Origin: Deltaproteobacteria bacterium
GTDB taxonomy: Bacteria; Bdellovibrionota; FAC87; UBA2466
Direction: 5' to 3'
Length of the DNA stretch: 64,000 bases
Assembly: GCA_016196825.1 (NCBI GenBank)
Contig: JACPWY010000028.1
Span: forward strand, 1-64,000
Made by a program: the position numbers and the translations under genes. This document shows positions 8,443-16,497 of the stretch, in pieces (position 1 is the first letter of the stretch; each line of letters begins with the position of its first letter). The notes below the pieces were generated by a model. That model did not search any database. It had not been told where the DNA came from and saw only the letters and a list, made by a program, of their open reading frames with translations.

Positions 8443-8617
8443 AACCTATCTCATAAATAGTTTCTACTCGGCTGGTCAAAAAGCCCAGGCTCTTCGTCCT
8501 CCGCACTCGGCTGCTCGACGTGCCCAGAGGGCACGCCTCCGCGGCCTCGCTTGTGCGTCCTCGATCCTGGGCTTTTTGACTCAGCCTCGTTACGAAACTA
8601 TTTATGAGATAGGTTCT
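8441..8617. repeat. Palindromic element E1 (177 bp near-complete inverted repeat)
   Basis: The outer arms 8441-8464 and 8594-8617 are perfect 24-base inverted repeats, beginning AGAACCTATCTCATAAATAG. Inside, TCAAAAAGCCCAGG (8476-8489) pairs perfectly with 8566-8579, and imperfect pairing links the two stems. The centre (8514-8541) is a mini-hairpin GTGCCC/GGGCAC bracketed by CTCGACG and GCCTCCG. TA dinucleotides flank both ends. The unit lies between convergent genes; the right arm supplies the last codons and the TAA stop of the leftward gene. The A-run/stem/T-run layout could also work as a bidirectional transcription terminator. E2 (20919) and E3 (48465) share the design. Confidence 0.85.
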
Positions 8618-10107
8618 AGTTTTTGTCCACCAGGCTCCTCTGTGCCCGAAGGTAAAGATGAAACTGAAGATAAAGATTTCTCCTGTCCTGGTTGAGATTT
8701 GGGCTGCTGCGATTCAGCGAGAAAATTATTGTCCAGTGAGAGCTGTCCACCGATCTTGACCTTCGGCTGAATTTTGAAATCTGCGGCCGCGGCTGGCGGC
8801 GATGAGGAAGATGTGCTGCTTGGCTGTTTGTGGCCGTCGTTGGCGACGATCGCCTCGGGAAGGACAGACGGAGTGGTCGGAGGGGGAATGGCGGGCATGT
8901 TGTACCCGCCGTCCATAAAACCAGGCGTAAAGGCTGCCTTTCCGGCGGCGCTTCCAGATCCGGTGCCCGCATTTGTTCCGGCAGAGTTGGCGATGCCGCC
9001 ACCACCGGGTTGGGGTGTGTTGAACACGGTCTTGTTTCCCGTGATGTCCCAAAGGGTTTTTCCAAGAGCGACGTAGTTTTTTTGGGTCGGGAGCCATTTG
9101 AAATTGCCGGTGTTGGGGAAGGCACTCTTTTTCATCTGGTTACAGCCCTCAGCGGACCACCCCTTTTCGGGATCGGAGCCTGCGCCGGCGTAGCCCTCAC
9201 TAAAACCGCCCGTGCCGTTTCCAGCGCCGTATCCCCACGGCATCGCCATCTGTGCTTGTCCCTGCGCCCGGCCCGCGACAGTAGCCGCGTTGAATCCTCC
9301 GGGGCCAATGATGGCGGCGGCCGATTCACCCGGCTGAGCCTCTCCGCCCCAGGTGCCGGTGGCCTGCATGCGCGCTTTCTGCCCGGGGTTGACTTTGTAG
9401 CCCACTTCGCCACAGGAGTTACTCTCCTGCATTCCTTCAGAGTTGCACATGCGTCGTGGGATCGAGGGATTGTTGACGAGCGTGACCACTGACGCCCGGG
9501 CGATGCCGAGTCCGTTCATGCCCTGGATCGCGTTGCAGCTGTGCTTCGCCGCCTTGTTGAGCGAATCTGGATCTTTGGGGTAGTTGGGCTTGATGTAGAA
9601 CGGGAAGGATACGAGGTTGACCTGGCAGTGGGCCGCCATGTCGGACATCTCCTTCACGATCTGATTTCCGTTGGGGACGCTCGGATCGATGAAGATACAG
9701 ATGGGCCACATGCGATCAAAGCGTTGGGGAATTCCCATGGGGCCTGAGCCTGCTTGGCCCGGCGGATTGCGGTGCTCGGATCGCTTGGTGGCCTCGGCGG
9801 AATCGATCACGGGCGGGACGCGTTTTTCACCCTTGGCCGCGTTTTCGTCGAAATAGGTTGTGGTTTTGGTGTCTTTGTTTTGGGGAAGCGCGAGGGGTTT
9901 CCCTGTGGGGCCCATCGAGGGGGTGGGCGTTTCGATTGGGCTTTCGGAATTGAGCTGTGTGGTCGGCTGGGTGACGATGCTGATGAGTTTTTGGCTGGCG
10001 GAGATTTTTTGGGTTGAGGGCTTGGGTGATGGCCTAAGGCTCGGGCCGCGCCAATCCGCTGATGCGGATATCGAGGCCAGCAAAAACAGAATCAAGCGAG
10101 GATTCAT
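8602..10107 (-). CDS. Secreted low-complexity protein, paralogue of the upstream gene
   Basis: 501 residues with signal peptide MNPRLILFLLASISASA. Residues 20-130 are a Pro/Ser/Thr-rich linker. A folded core follows, starting WPICIFIDPSVPNGNQI, with paired cysteines, then a Gly/Ala-rich middle and a Pro/Ser/Gln-rich tail. The core matches the next gene on the same strand (YPLCLFIDESVSQGD), so the two are paralogues. Their shared pattern is a buried strand ending in an acidic residue plus Ser, followed by a helix and a second strand (CQVNLVSFPF / CGVNVVVFPV), which resembles a Rossmann or von Willebrand A-like start, but the match is too weak to name. The start overlaps the previous stop by ATGA. 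The last codons (LEPIS) and the stop lie in element E1. Confidence 0.75.
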   Translation of the reverse strand: MNPRLILFLLASISASADWRGPSLRPSPKPSTQKISASQKLISIVTQPTTQLNSESPIETPTPSMGPTGKPLALPQNKDTKTTTYFDENAAKGEKRVPPVIDSAEATKRSEHRNPPGQAGSGPMGIPQRFDRMWPICIFIDPSVPNGNQIVKEMSDMAAHCQVNLVSFPFYIKPNYPKDPDSLNKAAKHSCNAIQGMNGLGIARASVVTLVNNPSIPRRMCNSEGMQESNSCGEVGYKVNPGQKARMQATGTWGGEAQPGESAAAIIGPGGFNAATVAGRAQGQAQMAMPWGYGAGNGTGGFSEGYAGAGSDPEKGWSAEGCNQMKKSAFPNTGNFKWLPTQKNYVALGKTLWDITGNKTVFNTPQPGGGGIANSAGTNAGTGSGSAAGKAAFTPGFMDGGYNMPAIPPPTTPSVLPEAIVANDGHKQPSSTSSSSPPAAAADFKIQPKVKIGGQLSLDNNFLAESQQPKSQPGQEKSLSSVSSLPSGTEEPGGQKLEPIS

Positions 10108-11846
10108 TTCTTCACCCCCGGTGGTCTGAGCCCACTCCCCTTCTCTCGCGGGCTGGGCTCCTTTTCGGTGGCCGGTTTGCGACGGAAAAAACTGGGATCG
10201 AGAACATCGCCCTTGCGGGTGCTTTTACGGAGAGCGGTGCCGCGAGATTGGACCGATGTCTGGATTAGGGAGCCCCCTTCGCGGGCCGATTCATCAAACG
10301 TGATGGACGGGTTGGGGTCGGTGCGCCCCATTCTCGAGTCGGTGGCATCGCCCGATTTGCCAGAGTCATCGGCATTGCCGCTCGAACCAGGATTCTTCGA
10401 TGCCCCTTCATCCATTGTGAGGGAGGAGGTGTCGGCTTTGCCTTTTGAGGTCGGTGGGGTTGGAAACTGCGAAGCGACCTTGGGATCGGTCAGCGAACCG
10501 GAGCGGCCGGCGATCTCTTTTCCGCCGCTGCCTTCATCGGTGGTGGTGGAGGCGCTTGAGTTTTTCTTGTGGCGCTCGGGATTGGATGTGTCGCCGGGTG
10601 GGACGAGCGGCGAATCGGAGGGCGATTTTTTGTTGTCGAAGAAATTGCTGGAGAAGACCTCTTGCGTGGGGGCGCCAGTATTGACCGCGATCTTGGGCGG
10701 TGATGTTGGCGGTGGGTTGGGTGGGCCGAAGAGTTTGGTGCCAGCCATGAAATCGAGGGGCTCTTTGGCAGGCGTGTAGTAGACCTGTTTTTTCTTGTCG
10801 TACTTGTATCGACCATCATTGGACATCGCGACCTCTTGGAGACGCGCGCAGGCGTTTCCAGACCAGCGATCGCCGGAGCCTCCGCTGCCGCCGACGTCTT
10901 CGATGCCAAAGCCGGCGTTGCGAGACTGCATGTTGGGCCAACCCAATCCGCTGTGACCCACGGACTCGTGATTGACAGTGAACTTGTCGCAACTGCCCTG
11001 ATCCTCAATTGAGGCTAGCACTCCAGTGCCACCACCGCCGTTTTTTCCTTCACCTGCTTCGTCGGGAGTGGAGCCCTTTCCGTAGTGAGTGTTCCAATGA
11101 CTCTTGATTTGGCTCTCCTGTCCGGATCGAACCGCCGCGCAACCAGCGACGTTTTCGGTGGGGCGCCGAACTCCGTCTTGTCCTGTCACGTAGGAATCGC
11201 ACATCTTGTCTGCCAATTGCCGGTACGGGACGCAGACCGAGGCCGATCCAACGCTGGCGCCAATTTCCGAGAGGTTGCACATCTCCACCGACTTATCGTT
11301 TACGATTTTGTAGTCGTCGGGTTCTCCACGGACGGTGACTGGAAAGACGACCACATTGACCCCGCATTCAGCGCCGGCATCGGTGACGCCCTTTACAGCT
11401 GAATTCCCATCTCCCTGGGAAACGGATTCATCGATGAAAAGACAGAGCGGATACCATTTTGGAAAAGCCTGGGCACCGCTCGCGCTGTCGGCGAGGGTTT
11501 GCTGGCGCGGGGGTGGCTGGCCGTCGCCATTGTTTGGCGGTGATTCTGGCGAGGCATTGTCGCGCTTGGCGTTTTCGTCGGTTTCGATTTTCAACTTTGG
11601 ACTGCCGGCGTCGGAGGTCTTCTTCGCTCCTGAGGCGTTGAGGAGTTTGATGGCGTTGGCATCATCACCGGAGGATTTCTTTTTTCCGTTGGCTGAGGAG
11701 TTCAGAAAATCGACGTCTACGGGATCGGGGAGCCAGAGTTGGATCGCGGGGCGTGATTGGAAACCGGCTTTTGGGGCTGGTCCGGCGGCAAACGCCGAAA
11801 CGGCGGAAGCGATGGCGAGCATGGCGATTGTACGGGAAATGGGCAT
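10104..11846 (-). CDS. Secreted low-complexity protein with FIDESV core
   Basis: 580 residues with signal peptide MPISRTIAMLAIASAVSAFA; AGGAG lies four bases before the ATG. A disordered, charged linker (20-125) precedes a cysteine-containing core: YPLCLFIDESV (132-142), then CGVNVVVFPV (161-170), several cysteines to about residue 240, and NHESVGHSGLGW (292-303). That last stretch resembles the metzincin zinc motif HExxHxxG but carries one extra residue between Glu and the second His, so catalysis is doubtful. The C-terminal 200 residues are Ser/Pro/Lys-rich and disordered. It is the first gene of a two-gene operon with its paralogue at 8602 (ATGA overlap). Function is unknown; secretion is predicted. 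Confidence 0.78.
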   Translation of the reverse strand: MPISRTIAMLAIASAVSAFAAGPAPKAGFQSRPAIQLWLPDPVDVDFLNSSANGKKKSSGDDANAIKLLNASGAKKTSDAGSPKLKIETDENAKRDNASPESPPNNGDGQPPPRQQTLADSASGAQAFPKWYPLCLFIDESVSQGDGNSAVKGVTDAGAECGVNVVVFPVTVRGEPDDYKIVNDKSVEMCNLSEIGASVGSASVCVPYRQLADKMCDSYVTGQDGVRRPTENVAGCAAVRSGQESQIKSHWNTHYGKGSTPDEAGEGKNGGGGTGVLASIEDQGSCDKFTVNHESVGHSGLGWPNMQSRNAGFGIEDVGGSGGSGDRWSGNACARLQEVAMSNDGRYKYDKKKQVYYTPAKEPLDFMAGTKLFGPPNPPPTSPPKIAVNTGAPTQEVFSSNFFDNKKSPSDSPLVPPGDTSNPERHKKNSSASTTTDEGSGGKEIAGRSGSLTDPKVASQFPTPPTSKGKADTSSLTMDEGASKNPGSSGNADDSGKSGDATDSRMGRTDPNPSITFDESAREGGSLIQTSVQSRGTALRKSTRKGDVLDPSFFRRKPATEKEPSPREKGSGLRPPGVKK

Positions 11847-11962
11847 GGGGCTCCTGCGTATACAAAGTGCAAGGCCAATGCCATAAAATCGTCTATAGTT
11901 TCAACCGTTTAAATGTGTATTCCTGTCTAGGATTCAGACGACCGATCAATTCAGTAACGAAT

Positions 11963-13639
11963 TCACGGTTTGGGGATGGCGGCAATGGAGGGAGTGAGAG
12001 AACTCACAAAGACCGAAGTGGCGATGGAGCCATTTTTTCCGAATTGAGTGTCGAGTTGGCCGGTGCGGAGAAATCGGGCGACCTCGACTCCGCCGCCTGG
12101 AAAAAGGGAACTCAGTCCTTGGTGAAAAATCAAAAATGAACCGTCTCCCAGCAACGTGAATCCGTTTCCATTGGCGCTTTGCTGGACGTTCAATTGCGTG
12201 CCTCCCCAGGTTGCCACTCCCTGGGTGCCGAATGACGTATCCGGTGTGCCATCGAGATGAAATTTTCCAACCTTGAGGGTGGTCGTAGCGCCTGTTGCCA
12301 TCAACGCATCATCCTGCCAACTGGCATAGATTGAGTCATCGTCCGAAAACTGGGCGCTGTAGCGGTTCCGCGTGTTGCCAGGGGGGAGATTGAGTTTGAT
12401 GCGTCCCTCGGCTCCGTAGACTGGGTTGGGCTGCCCTGTGGCCAGATAGCCTCCGATGTACATCGGTCCGTAGGAGTCATCGACATCGTACCCATACCAG
12501 TCGAGGTCTCCGTTGTTTCGCACCCTGGCGGTCAAAAGAGCGAAAGCTGTGTAAGGCAAATCAACCATTCCGGCAGGGCCTAGGGCGAGGTCGGGAGTTC
12601 CATCCAGATTTAGGTGACAAACGCGGGCGTAAGATACTGGGTGACCGCTCTGAATGATGGCGTAGCTTAAGAGCGACCAAATTCCGTTGGGTGTCTGGAG
12701 GATGCGAGTGCCGACCCCCATTCCCGTGCAACCCGTCGAATTCCCCTGATTGCCAAACTGAGTATCCAGGGATCCATCGGGCCGGTAGCGGGAGAGGTAT
12801 TGGTAGACCCTCGATTCATTGTAAGTAAAAAGAGCTGGCAATGAGTGCGAGTCGAATATGGATTGTCGGAGATAGATGTCGGGACCGAGGCTGACCTTGA
12901 GGACGCCATTCTGAGCGAACGTAGAATCGAAAGTTCCGTCGGCATTGAGCACGGAGGCGCCGTATTCAAAAAAGCCCATGATCTTATGGTCCGGACGAAC
13001 CAGAATTGAAATGGGCGCCATCGGGTTTGCCGCTGGAAGGGTGAGGACGGATTCGCCGTTGGAAAGATACCGATGAACGATGAATGAAACGGAGACTCCG
13101 GTGCCCGTGAACTCCATTTTGGGGACGCCCAAATAAAAAAGTGCGGTCGGCGTGGGAGGCGTGAACTGGCCAAGGCATACGCGGTAATTTTTCTTGCCGG
13201 TGAAACCGACGCGGCCGCAGGAGACGTTGGCGCTGTCGACGTTGGTGGCGAAGCGATCGGAGGCAAAGCGTCGGATCACCGAGGGGGCGGGGCTCAATTG
13301 CCGTGTGGCGGAGACATTGAGGGGCTGGCCGGGCGCGGTTGAGTAGGCGTCGGCGGAATCGATAACGCTTGTGACGTACATGGGATTGAATGAGACGGCG
13401 ACATACTGATCTTTGCTAGCGACCAGGGCCTCTGTGTTTCTCAGATAGCCGTGCCATGCCAGGAGCTCGTTCGAGTAAAAGGCCTCCGAGCGATTGACTC
13501 GTTCAGTGACGTGGCGATTTTGTTGGGATCCGAAAAAATTGAGCACGGAGGCCGAAACCGCGAGCATCGCCACGATTCCGAACGCGATGAAGAGCTCCAT
13601 GAAGCCTGTGACCTTATGCATTATTGGAGGGGTGCCCAT
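11963..13639 (-). CDS. Delta-60-repeat protein with prepilin-like N-terminus
   Basis: Contains repeated segments of the delta-60 (DUF5122) type: LNADGTFDSTFAQNGVLKV, RPDGSLDTQFGNQG, LDGTPDTSFGTQGVA and RTGQLDTQFGKNGSIA, which predict a beta-propeller surface protein. The N-terminus has a short charged leader, then TGFMELFIAFGIVAMLAVSA, a single hydrophobic helix resembling a type IV prepilin/pseudopilin segment, though the Glu is at position +3, not the usual +5. Start codon is uncertain: ATG 13639 is used, with TTG 13681 upstream and ATG 13618 downstream in frame; none has a good ribosome site. It is separate from the operon at 8602-11846 by a 116-base gap. A surface or pilus-associated location is inferred. 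Confidence 0.72.
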   Translation of the reverse strand: MGTPPIMHKVTGFMELFIAFGIVAMLAVSASVLNFFGSQQNRHVTERVNRSEAFYSNELLAWHGYLRNTEALVASKDQYVAVSFNPMYVTSVIDSADAYSTAPGQPLNVSATRQLSPAPSVIRRFASDRFATNVDSANVSCGRVGFTGKKNYRVCLGQFTPPTPTALFYLGVPKMEFTGTGVSVSFIVHRYLSNGESVLTLPAANPMAPISILVRPDHKIMGFFEYGASVLNADGTFDSTFAQNGVLKVSLGPDIYLRQSIFDSHSLPALFTYNESRVYQYLSRYRPDGSLDTQFGNQGNSTGCTGMGVGTRILQTPNGIWSLLSYAIIQSGHPVSYARVCHLNLDGTPDLALGPAGMVDLPYTAFALLTARVRNNGDLDWYGYDVDDSYGPMYIGGYLATGQPNPVYGAEGRIKLNLPPGNTRNRYSAQFSDDDSIYASWQDDALMATGATTTLKVGKFHLDGTPDTSFGTQGVATWGGTQLNVQQSANGNGFTLLGDGSFLIFHQGLSSLFPGGGVEVARFLRTGQLDTQFGKNGSIATSVFVSSLTPSIAAIPKP

Positions 13640-13786
13640 CAGCGACTTATCGGAGTTTCTGCCGACATCTCTGATGCGCAATCGGCCAGAGCGCGCCTCG
13701 GTATTCTCAAAACGCGGGCAGGTTGGGACGGCGCGTCTTGGAATTCTTGAGAGGCAGATTCAAGATGCCGGCAATTGGAGGTCTCT

Positions 13787-14284
13787 ATGAAGCTGGCAGT
13801 AGTTTCCCTTCTTGCCGTCATGGCGCAAGTCAGTCTTGCGGTCTATCAGGTGGGTGATTCTGTCGCTGAGATGTGTTGGCAGACGGAGATGGCCGAGAAA
13901 GCGGTTTGTTTGGGCGAGCCGAAGGATTCGGTGAAGGTGCTTATCTACAACTCGGGCTGGTGCCCCGGTTGCAATCGCGAGCTTCATGATTTGGCGTTGC
14001 GAGTTTCCGAGTTCAGTGGGCAGCCTGTCGCCTTTTACAGCCTTTCGGCGGAAGGGTGGACGAGGGGAGTTCCGGCCGATGCGAAGTTTTTGAATGAGTG
14101 GCGTGCGAAACACCACATTCCTTTTCCTGTCGCCATTTCGCCACGGGATGTGGGGAAGAAGTTTTTTGAGCCACCCATCTACATTCCAAACATCGCTGTG
14201 ATCGATCGGCAGGGGCGGCTGGCCTTTAAGGCCATCGAGCCCTCCATTGACGAGCTCTTTGTCGAGATTAGAAAGCTCTTGTAG
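13787..14284 (+). CDS. Secreted thioredoxin-like (TlpA/AhpC-type) protein
   Basis: 165 residues. The start at 13787 has GGAGGT five bases upstream and begins a signal peptide (MKLAVVSLLAVMAQVSLAVY). A thioredoxin-fold redox site WCPGC follows in VKVLIYNSGWCPGCNRE, and IPNIAVIDRQGRLAF provides the cis-Pro-like turn and following strand. It is therefore predicted to act in the periplasm as a thiol-disulfide or peroxide-linked reductase. The substrate is unknown. It is followed by dcd after 30 bases. Confidence 0.85.
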   Translation: MKLAVVSLLAVMAQVSLAVYQVGDSVAEMCWQTEMAEKAVCLGEPKDSVKVLIYNSGWCPGCNRELHDLALRVSEFSGQPVAFYSLSAEGWTRGVPADAKFLNEWRAKHHIPFPVAISPRDVGKKFFEPPIYIPNIAVIDRQGRLAFKAIEPSIDELFVEIRKLL

Positions 14285-14314
14285 TCCGCATTCGCGGGCT
14301 ATACCTTCTTGCGC

Positions 14315-14836
14315 ATGATCCTGTCAGGTAAACGGATTTGTGAAGAGATCGAGCGGGGCACGCTCACAATCGATCCGTTTGAACCGAAGCAGATGGGGCC
14401 CAATAGTTATAACCTGCGACTCCACGCCGATCTGGCCTGCTACGAAAATGAGCTGCTTGATATGAAGGCGCCGCAGCCGCTCAGGCGGTTTTCCATTCCA
14501 CCCGAAGGAATGATTCTCGATCCGGGCGTGCTCTATTTGGGGCGTACGGTTGAGTACACTGAGACCCGCAATTTCGTGCCGATGCTCGAGGGGCGCTCAT
14601 CGATTGGCCGGTTGGGCCTGAGCGTTCACATTACGGCGGGGTTTGGCGACGTGGGTTTCCGTGGCTTTTGGACGCTTGAGATCTTTGCGTTGAAGCCCAT
14701 CCGTGTGTACGCGGGGGTTGAGATTTGTCAGGTCTTCTATCATGAGATCGCTGGCCAATTCGACGAGTACAAGAGCAAGAAATACCAGGACAATCGCGAT
14801 CTCCAGCCCAGTCTTTTGCACCAGGATTTTGAATAG
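14315..14836 (+). CDS. dcd: dCTP deaminase
   Basis: Deaminates dCTP to dUTP, the entry to dTMP synthesis. Diagnostic motifs are MGPNSYNLRLH, VPMLEGRSSIGRLGLSVH (substrate-binding Ser and Arg) and GFRGFWTLEI (catalytic Glu), followed by the family end YQDNRDLQPSL. The length of about 173 residues is close to the short family type. The ATG at 14315 is preferred over a TTG six bases earlier. Together with the tdk-hpt cluster at 57 kb it completes a pyrimidine deoxynucleotide supply. Confidence 0.93.
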   Translation: MILSGKRICEEIERGTLTIDPFEPKQMGPNSYNLRLHADLACYENELLDMKAPQPLRRFSIPPEGMILDPGVLYLGRTVEYTETRNFVPMLEGRSSIGRLGLSVHITAGFGDVGFRGFWTLEIFALKPIRVYAGVEICQVFYHEIAGQFDEYKSKKYQDNRDLQPSLLHQDFE

Positions 14837-14855
14837 GCTCGGAGGATACCAAACA

Positions 14856-15659
14856 ATGACGCGTACGATATTAATTACGGGCGCTAGCTCGGGTATTGGT
14901 GCCGCTGTTGTCGAGGAGTATGTGCGAGCTGGTCATCGAGTGGCGGCTTTGGCGCGTCGGACGGATCGGTTGGAGGAGTTGAAAACAAAGTTGGCTGGAG
15001 GGCCGGGCGAGGTTCTTCCGATCGCGTGCGATGTTCTTAAGGATGACGATCTCAACAAAGCGGTTGAGAAGATTCACACGCAGTGGGGGCCCGTCGACAC
15101 CGTCTTTGCGAATGCCGGCTTTGGCGTAGTGGGGCCGGCGGCCGGACTGAAAATTGAAGACTACGAACGCCAGTTTGCGACGAATGTTTATGGAGTGCTT
15201 CGGACTTTGAATGCGACCCTATTCGATCTTCGGGAAACGCGTGGCCGTTTTGCTGTCACCGGATCGGTTGCCGGTTTCATCTCCCTTCCGGGGGGCGCGG
15301 CCTATTCAATGAGCAAGTTTGCGATCCGCGCTTTTTGTGATGCTCTGTATTTTGAGCTGAAATTGACGGGAATTGCGGTGACCCACATCGCCCCGGGGTT
15401 TGTTGTGTCAGAGATCCACAAGGTGGACAATCTCGGTGCGTTCCATCCGCACGCCAAACACCACATACCGGCTTGGATTTGCGTTCCCACCCACAAGGCG
15501 GCCAGGGAAATTTTTCGAGCGATTGAAGGCAGAAAGCGCGAGCGCATTGTGACGGGCCACGGAAAGATTCTGACCTGGGTCTATCGCCACTTCCCATGGG
15601 CGTTTCGTTTTATCGTTGGAGCGTTGGCTCTTAAGGCCAGACCATCGGTTCAGCGTTAG
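14856..15659 (+). CDS. Short-chain dehydrogenase/reductase
   Basis: 267 residues. The start at ATG 14856 follows a GGAGG site. The Rossmann NAD(P) motif is TGASSGIG at residues 9-16; FANAGFG gives the NAG motif; the catalytic Ser is in TGSVAGF and the Tyr/Lys pair in AYSMSKFA. Arg-rich residues after the second strand (ARRTDR) suggest NADP preference. A C-terminal tail with Trp and hydrophobic residues (WVYRHFPWAFRFIVGALAL) could touch the membrane. Substrate unknown. It lies 19 bases after dcd. Confidence 0.9.
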   Translation: MTRTILITGASSGIGAAVVEEYVRAGHRVAALARRTDRLEELKTKLAGGPGEVLPIACDVLKDDDLNKAVEKIHTQWGPVDTVFANAGFGVVGPAAGLKIEDYERQFATNVYGVLRTLNATLFDLRETRGRFAVTGSVAGFISLPGGAAYSMSKFAIRAFCDALYFELKLTGIAVTHIAPGFVVSEIHKVDNLGAFHPHAKHHIPAWICVPTHKAAREIFRAIEGRKRERIVTGHGKILTWVYRHFPWAFRFIVGALALKARPSVQR

Positions 15660-15686
15660 AGCGCATCTCAAGAATACTTGGAGCTC

Positions 15687-16481
15687 TTAGATTTGCATTT
15701 CGATTCCGAGGGAGTGGGTCGTTGTCACGCGGGTGAAATACTGACCCCGTGGGTCGCTTCCGGTGAGGTAGGCGTAAAAGATTCTCAAAGAGCGATAACG
15801 TTCCCGAGGGTTGCTCATGGCCACGCCCAATTCGATGCTGGCCGTCGGGTTTACGCTCGACTGCTCTTTCCATTGGAGATCGGCGCCGAAGAAGGGCGTG
15901 AGACTTACGGCCGACCAGGGAGAAAAGTAGTTGAGCCCGATCTGGAAACCCAGCGGCGCTACGACGGGAACCGAGTTCACAAGGCAATAGACCCCGGCGT
16001 AGAGATCAATATCCGGTGTCGGGAAATAGGCGAGGCGGCCGGCGATGTGTTCACGGCTATAGGGGATGGGCGTGTCCGAGCTTCCGTCGGCGAGGTGGGC
16101 CGAGACGTGGGTGTAGCGAAATTGCCACTGCCAGTTGTCCACTCTGCCCTCGATATAGGTGCCGATGAGGCCATCGGAGGTTTCGAGGGGGAATCGTCTT
16201 TCGGCCTCGACCATCGAAAAATAGCCGGCTCCTTCGAGGCCGACGTGGATCGAATTGTCTGGGTTGCTCGCCGATTGCAGTCCGAACAAAGAGAAATAAT
16301 TGCCAATCATTGCGTTGATTCGCGAGTCACCTTCGAAACTCAGTGCCATCTTGATTTCGCGCGGATCGGCGAAGGTGAGTTGGAATGGGCGGCCTCGTGG
16401 CACAAGCTTCAGTTGCAGCTCGTTGGCATCGCACAAGGCACACAACAAGAGTGTCGTGAGGAGAAAGAGAGAGGGTTTCAT
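15687..16481 (-). CDS. DUF1207-type outer-membrane-associated protein
   Basis: About 264 residues from ATG 16481, where the signal peptide begins (MKPSLFLLTTLLLCALCDA); the frame is open further upstream inside the neighbour but lacks coding character. The pattern ADPREIKMALSF, then VGLEGAGYFSMVEAERR and FRYTHVSAHLADGSSD matches my memory of DUF1207 proteins, a beta-rich family of Gram-negative envelopes with unknown role. Many aromatic strands and an amphipathic C-terminus suggest an outer-membrane barrel. It is in tandem with the next gene (16498), another envelope protein. Confidence 0.75.
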   Translation of the reverse strand: MKPSLFLLTTLLLCALCDANELQLKLVPRGRPFQLTFADPREIKMALSFEGDSRINAMIGNYFSLFGLQSASNPDNSIHVGLEGAGYFSMVEAERRFPLETSDGLIGTYIEGRVDNWQWQFRYTHVSAHLADGSSDTPIPYSREHIAGRLAYFPTPDIDLYAGVYCLVNSVPVVAPLGFQIGLNYFSPWSAVSLTPFFGADLQWKEQSSVNPTASIELGVAMSNPRERYRSLRIFYAYLTGSDPRGQYFTRVTTTHSLGIEMQI

Positions 16482-16497
16482 AGGAGCGGGTTGGGGC

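Noticed and set aside
8441-8617. CRISPR repeat or attC interpretation of the palindromes
   Set aside because: No tandem array or spacers; the ends lack the RYYYAAC/GTTRRRY boxes of integron attC sites, and neighbours are core genes, not cassettes.
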